The translations under genes and the position numbers were made by a program. This document shows, piece by piece, positions 1 through 10,669 of a stretch of 64,000 nt of DNA. The notes under the pieces are model-generated. The model was not told the DNA's origin, did not search any database, and saw only the letters and a program-made list of their open reading frames with translations. The first letter of the stretch is position 1. Every line of letters starts with the position of its first letter. The stretch comes from Cavia porcellus (taxonomy: Eukaryota > Chordata > Mammalia > Rodentia > Caviidae), in the NCBI RefSeq assembly GCF_034190915.1, contig NW_026947485.1, positions 132,386,337-132,450,336 of the forward strand, given 5' to 3'.

Positions 1-124
1 GCTAATGTGTTTCCTTATGCATTTTTTTCCTAATCAAAATTTTCTTTTGAACTGACTTGCAAGGTACTTAATTTCATATTTTTATTTTTTAATGCCACAC
101 AATGCTATAAACATTTTCTCTCTC

Positions 125-368
125 TTCCTTCCTCCCTTCCTTTTTTTCTTTTTCCATTTTATTTTTTTCATTCAGTGCTAATTGAATCCAGGGGCTTCTC
201 ACTGAGCTACATCCTCAGCCCTTTCTGCATTTTTTTTTTTTTTTTTTAATTTAGAGACAGGGTCACATTAAATCATTCAATTACTCCAGCTTGTCTCAAA
301 TTTATGATCTTACTGTCTCAATCTCCCAGAATTCTGGGTTTACAGGCATGTGCCACCACAGCCAGCTA
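125..368 (-). repeat. B1-ID chimeric SINE
   Basis: Read on the minus strand this is a B1-type 7SL-derived unit (complement of 'ttacaggcatgtgccacca' and 'gagacagggtc') followed by an A-rich linker and an ID-type tRNA-derived unit (complement of 'cactgagctacatcctcag'). The order B1 then ID is the B1-dID arrangement of non-murid rodents. It is considerably diverged, so it is an old, inactive copy. Confidence 0.8.
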
Positions 369-559
369 ATGTTTTTAAAATATAAGTTATTCTGAAAATA
401 AACCTATAAAACTTTTACTGATATTTTGATGGATGACATTTGCAATCAGAAAAATTTAGAAAATAAAAGAAATGGCATCTGTTAATACTTTTGATAGTGT
501 GAATGTATATTACTGATACATTTCATTTAGTTTGATTTGGTATAGATCAGAACAAGTAC

Positions 560-840
560 TTTTACATTGTCTTTAATCTATATTCGATATTTGACCACAT
601 TATTTACTACTATTATTAACTTTTAATATGACTTCTGTTGCTTAGAAGTGTATTATGGAAATTTTCTCTGTCTCTACACATAAAGATGAATACACACATT
701 TTTAACAAATGCATAGCATTCCACTGTGTGGGCATTCTGTCACTGATTTATTCTTTTAATATTAGACTCTCTTATTACTTCCAAATATCTAATTTTGCAT
801 ATCATGCTGCAGTAAAACTCTTACAAATATTTAACATTAG
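560..840 (-). mobile_element. Old L1 fragment
   Basis: The plus strand reads like the complement of the ORF2 3' region of ancient L1s: 'catagcattccactgtgtgggc', then a pattern matching 'gatttatt..ttattactt', and 'catgctgcagtaaa'. It is heavily diverged and no frame is open. Assignment rests on the order of these landmarks. Confidence 0.5.
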
Positions 841-1947
841 TTAGCTTTATTTTAAAATATATTTTTAGAGTTCAACAGTGTCTACCAAGTAACAGATGCC
901 CTGCCTATTTCCTGCCACACAGGATGCTAACAATTATTCCTTTGATCACACTTGAATGATTACATCAATGATATTTAGTTTTTAAATTTGCATTACACTA
1001 CTCATATTGATACTTGATGGTTTGATTTTTTTCATACAATTTTATATTGATGTATTTATATTTCTTTTTAAATGGCTTTTTATTTTTAAATTAGCAGATA
1101 AATCTTTCCTTGTTAATATTTAATTGGTATTTTACTGGTTAAAAGATGTTATTTTTTAGCATAATTCAGAAAGAGAGTTTTCCTCTTGTTTATAAATTTT
1201 TATTAAAGCCTCAAAGCTGAAAAAATTGGGACAAATTCAAATGTGTTTTTGACAGAGAATTAGACACAGCTTCCACATCTCCAGGATCTGAATTTTTCTG
1301 TCACCACCAACTGCACCCAGAGATTAAATTTTAATTTATCAGCAGAAAAATGCTTTGAGAAGAATTTGCAAGGAGTAAAGGAAACTTTGTTGTATCTCCC
1401 CTTCTTTCAGGGTTCAAGTGGAACGCAGGCCATAGTGAGAGGGCTTGGCTCTGTGCTCCAGTTAGTGGGCAGAGGTAAAGCAAAACCTGAGGGCAGCTGG
1501 TGTTGAGAGCAGTCAAGAGGCTGCGAGAATGGAGAGAGGGACAGTGAGGCCAGTGTGTCTGAAGTACAGCACGGTGGCTTTGAATGTGTCCCTAGAGCCA
1601 AATTACAGCTGCCTCTATCATCTCACGCCATCTTCCCAAGTCAGCAGTTTAGTGTACAGTTGTTCAAGCCCCAAACCTTGGCATTTTTGTTGACTTATTT
1701 CTTCTTTTTACAAACTATATCTAATCTAACAATGAAACCTGTTGGCTCCAGAATTCAACCACTTCCTTCAAGATCGCCATTCTAGACCCAAACACCTTAT
1801 CTCCAGGTAGAATCGATTTCTTTGTGTTTGATTGCATGCCTGTTCTAGTCCTCCCCAGTATTTTTCAAGAGCATTTTAGGTGTTTTTCTTTTAAATATTT
1901 GCCTTACTCACTTTTCTCATTCCAGGGATAAGGTACCTGACATCTGC

Positions 1948-2301
1948 AATTTAAAGGAGAAGATTATTTTGGCTCATGGGTTTTAAAGAACTGACCCTAT
2001 AGTCAGCGGGCTCCAAGACAAGAAGGACCTGGTGGAGAAAGCTGCTCGCAGCATGGTGGTCGGAAAGAAGAGGAGGAAGGGAACAGCTAAAAGGAGATAT
2101 ACCCTTCTCAGTCACTCCTCTTTGAGTTGCCTTTCCCAACCAGACCCTACATCCTAAGAGTGCATCCAGCTACAAATGCACCAGTGAATTAATCTGCTGG
2201 TGCGTTTTCAGCCCCAGTGAGCCAACCATCTTCCAAAAGCACAACACTGAACTTCAGAACATCTGAAGCTTTGGGACATTCCAAATCTAAACCTTAACAT
2301 T
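1948..2301 (+). repeat. Rodent LTR-type repeat (MaLR-like)
   Basis: The order of landmarks ('ttattttggctcatggg', 'cagcgggctcca', 'cagcatggtgg', 'cttccaaaagc', 'ttgggacatt', 'ctaaaccttaaca') is that of a very common rodent interspersed repeat. A related, better-bounded copy lies at 14521-14861, where TG...CA ends and a 5-bp TSD indicate an LTR. The family name is uncertain; ERVL-MaLR is inferred from the TSD length of the other copy. Confidence 0.55.
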
Positions 2302-2404
2302 ATATAATTTGTATCATGTCATAGTTCTGTTTAAAATCATATTTTCAATGGCTTTAGTATGAAAGTAAAAAAAAAAAGTCTTGAAAATGACATGTAAGCT
2401 CTTA

Positions 2405-2862
2405 TAGCATCTGCCTCTCCCCGGACACAATTGTTTCCTTTTCAAGCTTTCCTCTCCTCTGTGTTACACACAGACAGTGCCCATTCTTGTAGCTCCCTAA
2501 ACATGTTCACATAACAAGGCCTTTGTGACTATTGTTTTACTTAAAGCATGTTTCTAATTATGCATATATTTATTCTCTCTATTCAGTGACATGTCTCAAA
2601 TCAGTTTTTTCTTGAAAGGTTTTCTTTGGCTGCCTTGATATTCACTCTCTTTAGTCATCCCACGTCCTTGAATTCCATTTTACTTTTCTATCAAGCACTT
2701 ATCCTGTGACGTAATTTGTGTGCCTCTTTGTTTTAGTCCCTCAGTAGAATGTGAGCGTTTAGAGAACAGGGAGTTCACCTCGCTTTCTGTTCAGTCATCA
2801 CAGTGTACTGTGGTGCAGGACACAGAGAAGGCACTCAGTAAATAAACATGTGTTGCATAAGT
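2405..2862 (+). mobile_element. L2 LINE 3' end
   Basis: The segment resembles the L2 3' terminus: a C/T-rich start, 'gaatgtgagcgtttagagaacaggga' as a relic of the 'tgagctcc-ttgagggcaggga' motif, then 'ggcactcagtaaataaacatg', a decayed 'gcgctcaataaatgtt' ending. L2 is extinct in placentals, so this is an ancient fossil. Confidence 0.6.
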
Positions 2863-3099
2863 GATGGCTGGAGTCTGACTCAACAGCAAAACTTTTCTAT
2901 CCAAAGATGCTTTTATCCCTTCTTTATTATGTGATGTTTTTAGTAATGAAAGACTAACCAATTTCCATTCTAAAAAACTAAACCTATAGTAGGTAAGAAA
3001 GTATTTAGTCCTATGATAGCTAGAATAACTAGTGTATGTTTTGATCAGTAACAAGTAGAAGGTGTATTAATAACCTGTATTTTTAAATTTTAATTATTA

Positions 3100-3303
3100 T
3101 TATTACTTTTTGGTCCTGGGAATCCAACTCACCACCTTGCTGTTGCCAGGAAGGTTCTGTACTGCTGAGCTTTATCCCTGCCCCTCCACCCTTTTTGAGA
3201 CAGGGTCTCATTATGTAGTTCAGGCTGACCTCTAACTCACAGTGATCCTCTTGCTTCAGCCTCCTGAGTGTTGGGATTCTAGCCATGCACTACCACAACT
3301 TGG
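3100..3303 (-). repeat. B1-ID chimeric SINE
   Basis: On the minus strand a full B1 unit ('gaggctgaagcaagaggatcac' and 'gagaccctgtctcaaaaa' are visible as complements) is followed by an ID unit with box-B-like 'gttggattcccaggacc'. The B1 half is better preserved than in the copy at 125-368. The plus-strand left edge is T-rich, matching an A tail on the minus strand. Confidence 0.85.
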
Positions 3304-3394
3304 CCTAATCTAGATTTAATACTTAACATCCTATTACTTAATATGTTTCTGTATTCTGCTACAATGTGTTTTTGAAATGTTATAAAATTTTCTT

Positions 3395-3720
3395 ATAGGG
3401 AAGTGTTTTAGTATTCTATTGCTTCTATAACAAGTTACTATAAAAGTACTCTTACTTAAAACAATGGAAATTTGTTATCTCACAATTTTAGAGTCAGATA
3501 TCCAACAGATCTCATTGAATTAAAACCAGAGTTTTCAGGGCTTCCCCCTCCTGGGGGAGGGGGGTCCTATTTCCCTTTCCAACTTCTAGTGACCTCTTGC
3601 CTTCCTGGGTTCATGGGTCCATTACTCCATTTGCAAATCTGTCCTTATGACATCTTGGACCCAGCCAGGATAAGTTCCCTTTTCCTAAAAAATTTATGTG
3701 ATTAGGTTGGGTCCATCCCA
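3395..3720 (+). repeat. LTR-like mammalian repeat, degraded
   Basis: It starts with 'ttctattgcttctataacaag', then 'ttaaaacaatggaaatttgttatctcacaa', a decayed form of the common mammalian 'gctgtaacaaattaccacaaacttgg...' repeat. The same family is seen at 61430-61700 and probably at 38010-38330. I associate it with MaLR-type elements but could not confirm the family. Confidence 0.4.
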
Positions 3721-4654
3721 AGTTTCTTAACTTTAATTATATCTGCAAAGTCCTTTTTGCCATATAAGGAAAGATATGCACATGTTCTAAGACTTAGGTT
3801 ATGGATATCTTCAGGAGACCTGTGTTTGTTCTCACAAATTTGGAAAGAAAACATTACCATCTTTCACATGTCCTTGCTGACCTCTAAGACTAATATCTCC
3901 TTTCTTTCTTGCCTTTCAAAATAACTTTCTTAGAAGAATGATCACTATCTGTTCCCTCCATTTTTCATTTTGTTTTTCTTTGATCTCTTGTAATTTATGT
4001 ACCTTGAAATCCTACCAACATCAACATACTGAAAATGTTCTCTCCAAGCCTTACATCAACCCCCTAATCACCAAACTCTGAGTCAGAATTTGCTTAAGGA
4101 ACTAACAGGAGGATATAAAGCTCCCCAAACATCCACAGAAAATGGAGCTCACTGCCCACGGTCATTATGTAGACCCCAGGTGCCACTTCCTGCAAGATAC
4201 AACTTGCGTATTAGCCCCAGAAAGACCTATTCTTCCACTCCACTCGTGAAGTGTGGCTTTCTGGATCGTTTAGTTCTCCTTGTATTGAGAATGCTCTAAT
4301 TTTGTATTCTTCCTCTTGAAGCTCAACTTTTCTTGCATTATATTCTTTCTGTACTCCTGTTGTTCCTATTTTATTCTAAAAATCTGGCAAGTTTTTCTAG
4401 TAAGGTTTTGGGATTCTAAATCACTTGGCCCTTTTTCTGTCAGAAATAATTTTGAGAACAAGAGAGATTTTTTAAAAAAGTTACTTAAAAGCTTCCCTTG
4501 TTACCTTGTCACTGTCCTTCTTCAGTTGGCCATTGGCAGCCCCCAACAGAAGAATAGCTGTGAGGCAGTGCTGGGAGGTGTCTGGTGATGGGGTTCGCAT
4601 GGGAGCTGCTTTGTTCCTGAGTAAGGGTGACCTCTGGTGGACACAATTTATTAT
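3721..4654. other. No gene or repeat recognised
   Basis: About 0.9 kb with no open frame above 90 codons, no SINE boxes and no poly-A or TSD pair that I could find. The small open frames on both strands have no recognisable domain and no paired splice signals. Confidence 0.4.
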
Positions 4655-4867
4655 CTTTTTTGTCATTGACAAAACAAAACAGAATAAAGCAAATCAGAAC
4701 AGAACAATGCAAACAATACAGACTTCAAAATAAGACAACAGGAAATTAACAATGACAACCATAGCATATCTCATTTTCTTCAAAATAGCTGTCCATACCA
4801 TCACATACAATAAAATCAAACAAGACAAAATAGAAAAAAACCCCAATCAAAACAAAAGAATGAAAGC
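4655..4867 (-). mobile_element. L1 3'UTR copy, left part (split)
   Basis: Reads in the same direction as the minus-strand 3'UTR array at 15781-16800: 'cttcaaaataagacaacagg', 'accatagcatatctc' and 'ttcaaaatagctgtccatacc' align with 16640-16720. The copy is interrupted at about 4867 by an oppositely oriented insertion and resumes at about 5950. Rejoined, its order of landmarks matches 41690-41790. Confidence 0.7.
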
Positions 4868-5949
4868 TCTTTTTCTGTTAGCTGGTTCTAAATACCTTGT
4901 AACACTTTCATCCTCTTGAATGGTTTCACATTGTCTTGATATGTTTGATGCTATAGTATACGAAGTTATACTCAAATATTTGAAGGAAAGCCTACTACTA
5001 CTATTAACCTACTATTAAGTCGGGTTATCTTGTGGTGAAACACTATGTCCCTTAAATTGTTCTGACCTGTATGGTTATGTTGTTATGTCCTCTTTTATCT
5101 CAATCTCCCTCCTTTTAAAAATTTATTTATGTATTTTAATTAAGGGAAAAAATTTTTAAAAATTGGCAAGGATATATTATAGTAACTTTTTTGATTTCCT
5201 ATTAACTCAATTTGAAGCCCTGTATTGCTCTCACCATCTTGTTTTGACTGATTTTACTCTATTCTGTTCTGTTTGATAGTATCAAGTTTGAGGGTATAGG
5301 CAACTACTTTGAAGGCAATGCGATTCACTATGATGCCCATTCCGGTTTGACTATTATCTTCTTTTGAAGTTCAGTAATGTCTCCAATATTTAGGTTTTAT
5401 TGGTTTTGTTCTGTACTGTTTTGTTCAATTTTATTATACCTGGTAATATAGGCAATTCTTTTTAAGGTAGCAAGAGGCATTGTGGTAACCATTGTTGATT
5501 ACCTTGTATTCTGTTTTTACATCATGTACTATGTCCATCCTTTGTTTTGACTGACTGCTTTTTTGGGTCACATTTGGTTTTATTCTCTTCCACAAAAAGT
5601 TGTAAGAACCGTGAGAGTAATAAAATCCAAAATGTGTGAATGCTATTGTAAAAAAGAGAGAAAAAGAAAGTGCTCTAAAGGACACAACTGCAAGTGGGTT
5701 AGGTGTGTAAGATAATCATATTACTAAGTTTTTGTTGGATCATTGAACACAACTGTTTGCAGTCTCACTGTTTGAATGTCTACTTTGTATGCTTAATTTT
5801 GTAACTTGAACAACTATTTCTAAGATGACCATAAGGAATCTACTAGGTAGTTATTTCTTAACTGTTTCTTTTTTTGAAACTCTGCGTTACTTGTACCCTT
5901 TTACTGTTTTGTTTCATTTTTTTTTAAATAAAATTTTAAAAAAATTTTT
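4868..5949 (+). mobile_element. L1/HAL1 3'UTR, inserted into another copy
   Basis: This is the reverse complement of the 3'UTR seen at about 15445-16510. For example 'cttgatatgtttgatgct' near 4938 complements 16436-16455, and the end 'ttgtaccctttt' plus A-rich tail complements 15480-15500. It is 5'-truncated, so no coding part is present. The flanks 'agaatgaaagctct' near 4858 and 'agaaagaaagcttt' near 5950 look like a decayed TSD. Confidence 0.75.
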
Positions 5950-6030
5950 AAGAAAGAAAGCTTTACAAGACTTCAAAATGAGACACAAGGAAATGAACAA
6001 TGGCTACTACCCTCATGGATCATTTCTATA
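5950..6030 (-). mobile_element. L1 3'UTR copy, right part (split)
   Basis: Continuation of the copy at 4655-4867 beyond the insertion: 'acaagacttcaaaatgagac' and 'aatgaacaatggctactacc' match the repeated 3'UTR unit in the same minus orientation. Confidence 0.65.
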
Positions 6031-6079
6031 GTATGTTCCAATTGATTTTCTTCTGATTAGGTGATAGGCTTTTGCAGTT

Positions 6080-6500
6080 TTACAATTGTGTTTAAATATA
6101 CATAATACTATGGCCTGCCTGCATATGTGGTATAGTTTATCATTTAACCATCTTAAGTGTATAGTTCAGAAGTGTGTAGTCGTGTTGTTAAGCATTCTTT
6201 GTAATTTTTGTTTTGCTTAAGTAAAACTAGCCCATTAACAAATCATCTGCCTCCCTAGGAATCAGACTCCGGCTTTCTATCTTCCTGAATTTGACTGTTG
6301 TAGGTGGTACATGTAAGTGCATTATGTAGTGTGTGTCCTTCTGTGCCTGGCTTGTTTCACTCAGCATAATGTCTTCAAGTTCTATCACTGTGTCCATATT
6401 TCCTTCCCTTTTAAAGGCTGAATAATATCCATCATTTCATGTAATCTAATTATCTAGTTATAATCTAGTTATCTGTTGATGTATAGTTGAGTTTTTCCAC
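6080..6500 (-). mobile_element. Old eutherian L1, 3' region (part 1)
   Basis: The plus strand carries the complement of a well-known old L1 3' end: 'atttaaccatcttaagtgta', 'tgtgcctggcttgtttcactc', 'agcataatgtcttcaagttc' and 'aaaggctgaataatatcc'. This corresponds to L1MA/L1MB-age elements. The match is interrupted at about 6501 and resumes at 6740. Confidence 0.75.
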
Positions 6501-6739
6501 TTTTGGTGTTATGTTTCAGGGTGGGGATTGGGAAGGACAATTTACTGGGCTTGGGTTTGTCATGGATAATTCTAGAAGGAATTAGAGCAGGGGGTTAGGG
6601 AATTTGGACGCTATCAAGAATCAGTGGCATTACATGACCAGGGATTTAAATATTCTTTTACCTAAAAGGCAGGAAGAATTTAACAATGTGTAAATTATTA
6701 GTGGTAAAACCAGCAAACAAAAAACAACATGTAACAATG
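6501..6739. repeat. Unidentified repeat inside old L1
   Basis: About 240 bp that breaks the L1 fossil and is related (roughly three quarters identical by eye) to 8250-8500: both share 'ttgggtttg', 'ggataattct', 'gttagggaatttgga', 'gctatcaagaa' and 'aaattattagtggtaaaac'. It is flanked by two imperfect copies of about 60 bp of L1 sequence (6445-6500 and 6740-6800). I do not recognise the family. Confidence 0.55.
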
Positions 6740-7030
6740 AAATCTAGTTATCCAGTTATAAACTAGCTATCTGTTGATGTACAGTTTGATTGTTTCCACG
6801 CCATAATGCTGCTGCGAATATGTAAAATAGCATTCAGGTTATTTGAAATTCTGGTTTGAATTCTGAATGTATGCCCAGAAGTGACATTGCTGTATCGTAA
6901 GGTAATGCTATTTTTAATTTTTAAGGAATTGCCACACTGACAGTGAAACTATTTTCATTCACACGAATAGTGAACAGAGGTTCCAGTTTCTTTACCCCTT
7001 CAACAACACTTGAGTTTTATTTATTTAAAG
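6740..7030 (-). mobile_element. Old eutherian L1, 3' region (part 2)
   Basis: Resumes the L1 match: 'tgttgatgtacagtttgattg', 'ccataatgctgctgcgaat', 'gcccagaagtgacattgctg' and 'aaggaattgccacactgaca' are decayed complements of the ORF2 3' coding region of old L1s. Confidence 0.7.
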
Positions 7031-7074
7031 TGCTCATCCTAATAAGTGTATCTGACTGCTGTTTTGTGGTTGCT

Positions 7075-7275
7075 GTTTTTCATCACTGTTTATCACTCAG
7101 CTGTGTGCCAAGTGCTTTATATAAATTGATTTACTTAATTCTGATGACAGCCTACGAGGTGGGCATTTTTCCCTAGTTGACTTTGGGTGAATGGAGGCTG
7201 AGAGAATTTAAGCCAGCTTCCTAGGACATGATCTAGTAGAACTGGGATTTGAACCCAGGTCTCTTTGATTGCAGT
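7075..7275 (-). repeat. MIR SINE
   Basis: The plus strand shows the complement of MIR: 'gtgccaagtgctttatataa', 'cctacgaggtgggca', 'ggaggctgagagaatttaag' and 'ctgggatttgaacccaggtct'. The last piece is the MIR core including its box-B region. MIR is an ancient, immobile tRNA-derived family. Confidence 0.8.
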
Positions 7276-7960
7276 ATATGCTTTGAGTGATGGTCCTTCA
7301 GACTCAGTGTGCCTGGTTTATTTTAGGTTTCCATTGTGTTCATTGTAAACTTATTGACATCTTCTTTACTCTTTTCTTCCTGTTACCAAAGAGACATTGT
7401 CCACTGCTGTCAGAGCTAGAGCAGCCATGAAAGGTTTAAACGGCCAACTTTACGTTGACCAACAGCTGTGAAAGAGGTTGGCTGGTTAGAAACCACCGAG
7501 GACATTTAAATTGTGATTGCTGAAAACCACACAGGCCTGGATGTGGATGTGAGGCATTTCATAGGTGAACAGAGATGGGCGGAAGCTGGAACTCATTTGA
7601 GGGGCATATTTCATGTTCCATGCCCTACCACACACCTGCCCACTTTTTTCCACTTTTTGACACGTCACTACCGGGTATTCTTCATTCAGGATTCCAATAA
7701 CTATGTTTGTGCAAGATTTTTTACACCCACTTCTTCTTGGTGTTTCCTCCACTGTCAGAGGCTTAGAAACATATTATTTCCAAAACATTTTTTTCTTGCA
7801 TGTCAGTCTATTCATTCAAGCTCATTAAGTCTCAACTCAGCTCATACTTCTGCTGTATTCTTCTCTTTCTGTGATACTGTTATTGTCATAGGCTTCAAGC
7901 TTTAAAATTATTTTTTTAACTTTCTGTCTCTATTCAGTAATTTAGCATTTACTTTGCCAT
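7276..7960. other. No gene or repeat recognised
   Basis: Non-repetitive by inspection. A 130-codon open frame on the plus strand (7513-7905) has no recognisable domain, no convincing start context and no splice pattern, so I do not call it a gene. Confidence 0.4.
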
Positions 7961-7964
7961 TCTG

Positions 7965-8138
7965 CCTTTTTTTTTTTTTTTTGGTCTTTTTGAGACAGAG
8001 TTTCACTATGTAGTTCAGACAGATCTTGAACTCATTTTGAAGCACAGGCTGGCCTCACACTCACAGTGACCCTCCTGCTGCAGCCTCTTGAGTGCTAGGA
8101 TTACAGGCATGGGTCACTCTGCTAGCTATGTTGCCCTT
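7965..8138 (-). repeat. B1 SINE
   Basis: A poly-T run is followed by 'tttttgagacagagtttcactatgtag' and, after a short internal duplication, 'cacaggctggcctcacactcac', then 'gtgctaggattacaggcatg'. The repeated 'caggctgg' segment matches the internal duplication of rodent B1. It lies on the minus strand with its A tail at the left. Confidence 0.85.
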
Positions 8139-8530
8139 GTTAATGTTCTTTATATATTGAAGTCCACCAATCAAAGATCAGTAGGAACAAACTCATAGTA
8201 AAGAAAGTTAGGTTTATCTAACTTGCTGTAACCAGGAAGAACACACCTAAGGAAAATCTCAGAAATATCTCAGTGAGGGGGTTGGAAGGCCACTTATTGG
8301 ATTTGGGTTTGCACTGGATAATTCTAAGAGGAGTTAGAGGAGGGGGTGGTTAGGGAATTTGGATGCTATCAAGAACAGGAGGCTTTAAATGACTGGGGAT
8401 TAAATACCGTTTTACCTACAAGGCAGGGAGGATTTAATGATGTTTAAATTATTAGTGGTAAAACAAACAAACAGCAGTTAAAAAGTCAGAAAAAGAGAAA
8501 GGTGCTATTAAGCAGAGGAGAGGAAATGTA
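8139..8530. repeat. Unidentified repeat related to 6501-6739
   Basis: The 8250-8500 part aligns with 6501-6739 in the same direction. The preceding 110 bp ('tagtaaagaaagttaggttt', 'gctgtaaccaggaagaaca') may belong to the same element. The family could be an LTR or the internal part of an endogenous retrovirus, but I see no TG...CA ends or TSD. Confidence 0.5.
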
Positions 8531-8877
8531 GCACGCATTTTCTGTTTTCTGGTCAGATAGTAGGCTTGCCTTTGTCTTGGTCTGATCCTGGTAATGAAAT
8601 GGACTTGAGAACTTTTAATTTATTCTGATGAATATCAGTGTGCTTTCCATTTTCTCTCTATTGGTTTATTTCCCTCTGGCCCCTCACCTTACACTCACAT
8701 CTGATTCATTCCTTCATGTCTGGACCAACGGAGAGCCTACTTTACTTCCCCTTGCTTGAGTCTTTCTCTCATCCACTCCACTTTGTCATTTACACTATTG
8801 ACGAATCAATGATCCAATTACCTAAACTGATCACCCCAAAATCCTAGTCGACAAATCTGCCCATTAGTGCCTATGTC

Positions 8878-8966
8878 TATGCATGTATGTATATGTGTGT
8901 ATGTGTGTATGCATGTGTGTACGTATTTGTGTATGTATGTATGTGTATGTATGTCTGTGTGTATAT
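8878..8966 (+). repeat. TG/ATGT-type microsatellite
   Basis: Imperfect alternation of tg, atgt and gtat units ('atgtatatgtgtgtatgtg') ending in 'tgtgtgtatata'. It adjoins the T-rich edge of a minus-strand SINE, so it probably grew from an SINE tail. Confidence 0.85.
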
Positions 8967-8975
8967 ATTTATTTG

Positions 8976-9098
8976 CTGGTACAGAGGTTTGAGCACAGTC
9001 CTTGCTAGTTGCTTAGGCTGAGTTCCAACTTGTGGTCATTCTGCCTAAACCTTTCAGCGTACTGAGATTACATGCATGCACTTCCATGGACCATTTAT
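8976..9098 (-). repeat. Degenerate B1-type SINE
   Basis: 'cagcgtactgagattacatg' followed by 'catgcacttccatgg' is the decayed complement of the B1 5' end. The left part ('gctggtacagaggtttgagc') may be a remnant of an ID unit, which would make it a B1-ID chimera. Confidence 0.55.
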
Positions 9099-9099
9099 C

Positions 9100-10405
9100 A
9101 ATCTATTGAATTTTATTCAATCTATTTGAATTTTTGTATAAATGCTTTTAAAAATCTAATTTTGGTTGTTAAAAAGCTGTTAGATTAAGAGGACATGCAA
9201 AGTTTATACACTTGATAGATAACTTCTCCCCTCACCCCCCCAAAAAATGTACAAAGTTTTGTCACTTAAATATGGAATTTTACAAGTTTCAGATTACACT
9301 TATTAATGCTTTTACTTCACTCTTACAGACATGAGCACATAAAAGTTTTCCTTTTTCTCTAGAAGGGGCTGAGACTCTAAACACAACTACCTTAGAGGTG
9401 ATTTTCTTTCTTCACAAGTTCAAATATCACCTCTGCCCCACACACAGTTAAGTGTAAAAATGTACTCATCCACAGTACGCTTTTCTTTTTCTTATATCTA
9501 TGAATTTCTACAACGAAATTACCTTAAGTCTGCTACAAGCATGATACAGGAGGTGTGGCTTTTATTAGTGTCCTTTCTTCTGTAGAAAATACACAAAACT
9601 TTCTATGGCCACAAGTGTGTTTGCTTTAAACTCTCCCCCAGGCTATGGAAATTAAGGAGGCCAGAGAACTAGGTTTCTTGGAGGCATCAGAGGCACTTCA
9701 GATACTCTGCATTCTTGAGTAGTCTGGATAACTGGAGGCTTTGTGTTCATTGTCTTACTCATGCACATCTTTTGGACTCTGTTTTCCAAGGTGAAAAGGG
9801 CTGTTAGGATCTGATGCCAGCAATGAACCACTCCCTTATTTGCACATTTAGACTGGGCACTCAAAACCACAGAATATGGAGGAAGCAATATTGGACTTTA
9901 ATGGCAAATTCATGTTGACATTCTAGATGTTAGATGTTTTGAAAGAAATATCTCCAACATCTTCACTGTGGGGAATAAGTAGACTGCATAGTGACTTGCA
10001 TGCAGTACAGAGAGATGGGAAACCTCCTAAAATACATGGAGCAATGGCAACTGTCTTTCCATTCCCTCCTTACTGGGTCCCTGCAGAGGCCCAGGTGTCT
10101 AGTAGGACCAGGTCATCGCCCTGAGTTCTCTTCACTGTTTATCTATGAAACTTGTAACAGATGAATGAAAAATACACACCGGGATATAAAAGGTATGTTT
10201 GTTTGCATGATTAAATAGCTTGTGTGTAACTGGATCAGTGACCTTTGCCCACTAGATTAGACGGCATGTATTATAGGCAAATAGAGAAATCTTTCCATGG
10301 TGAAGGTGAACGTGTAAGAAGAAAGGAAAAGGCGAACACTGAAGCAAGATGTTGAAGAAAAATGAACACTGAAAAGCATTAGTGTTAATTAACCTCAAAG
10401 AGGAA
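9100..10405. other. No gene or repeat recognised
   Basis: About 1.3 kb of single-copy-looking sequence. A minus-strand open frame of 78 codons (9652-9888) and a plus-strand frame of 65 codons (9927-10124) have no recognisable motifs. No CpG cluster or poly-A-bounded insertion was seen. Confidence 0.4.
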
Positions 10406-10407
10406 TG

Positions 10408-10552
10408 AAGGTTTTTTTTGGCTGCTTTTGTTTCTTGAGATGAGATCTTCCTATGCAATCCAGGCTGACCTTGAACTCAGTGTGTCTTGAATTCACAGCA
10501 ATCCTCTTGCCTCGGCCTCCAGAATGCTGGGGCGCACCACCATGCCCAGCCA
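10408..10552 (-). repeat. B1 SINE
   Basis: Complement of B1: 'cttgagatgagatcttcctatg', 'ccaggctgaccttgaactc', 'cctcggcctccagaatgctgg' and 'caccaccatgcccagcc'. The T-rich left side is the A tail of a minus-strand copy. Confidence 0.85.
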
Positions 10553-10669
10553 GGAATGAAGTTTTGACCAAAGTTTAATAAAAATGGTCAGAGTTTTAAG
10601 GGACAGGACAACTGTCTAGTCTCATGATTCCCAACACTTGCTGCACTTTAAAATGATATAAGAGCTATT

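Noticed and set aside
4655..5949. 5' inversion (twin priming) of a single L1 at about 4867
   Set aside because: The minus-oriented sequence resumes after the plus-oriented piece (5950-6030) and restores the expected unit order, and short direct repeats flank the inner piece. A nested insertion explains this better.
7513..7905. 130-codon plus-strand open frame
   Set aside because: No domain, biased aromatic/serine composition as in translated T-rich DNA, and no splice or promoter signal.
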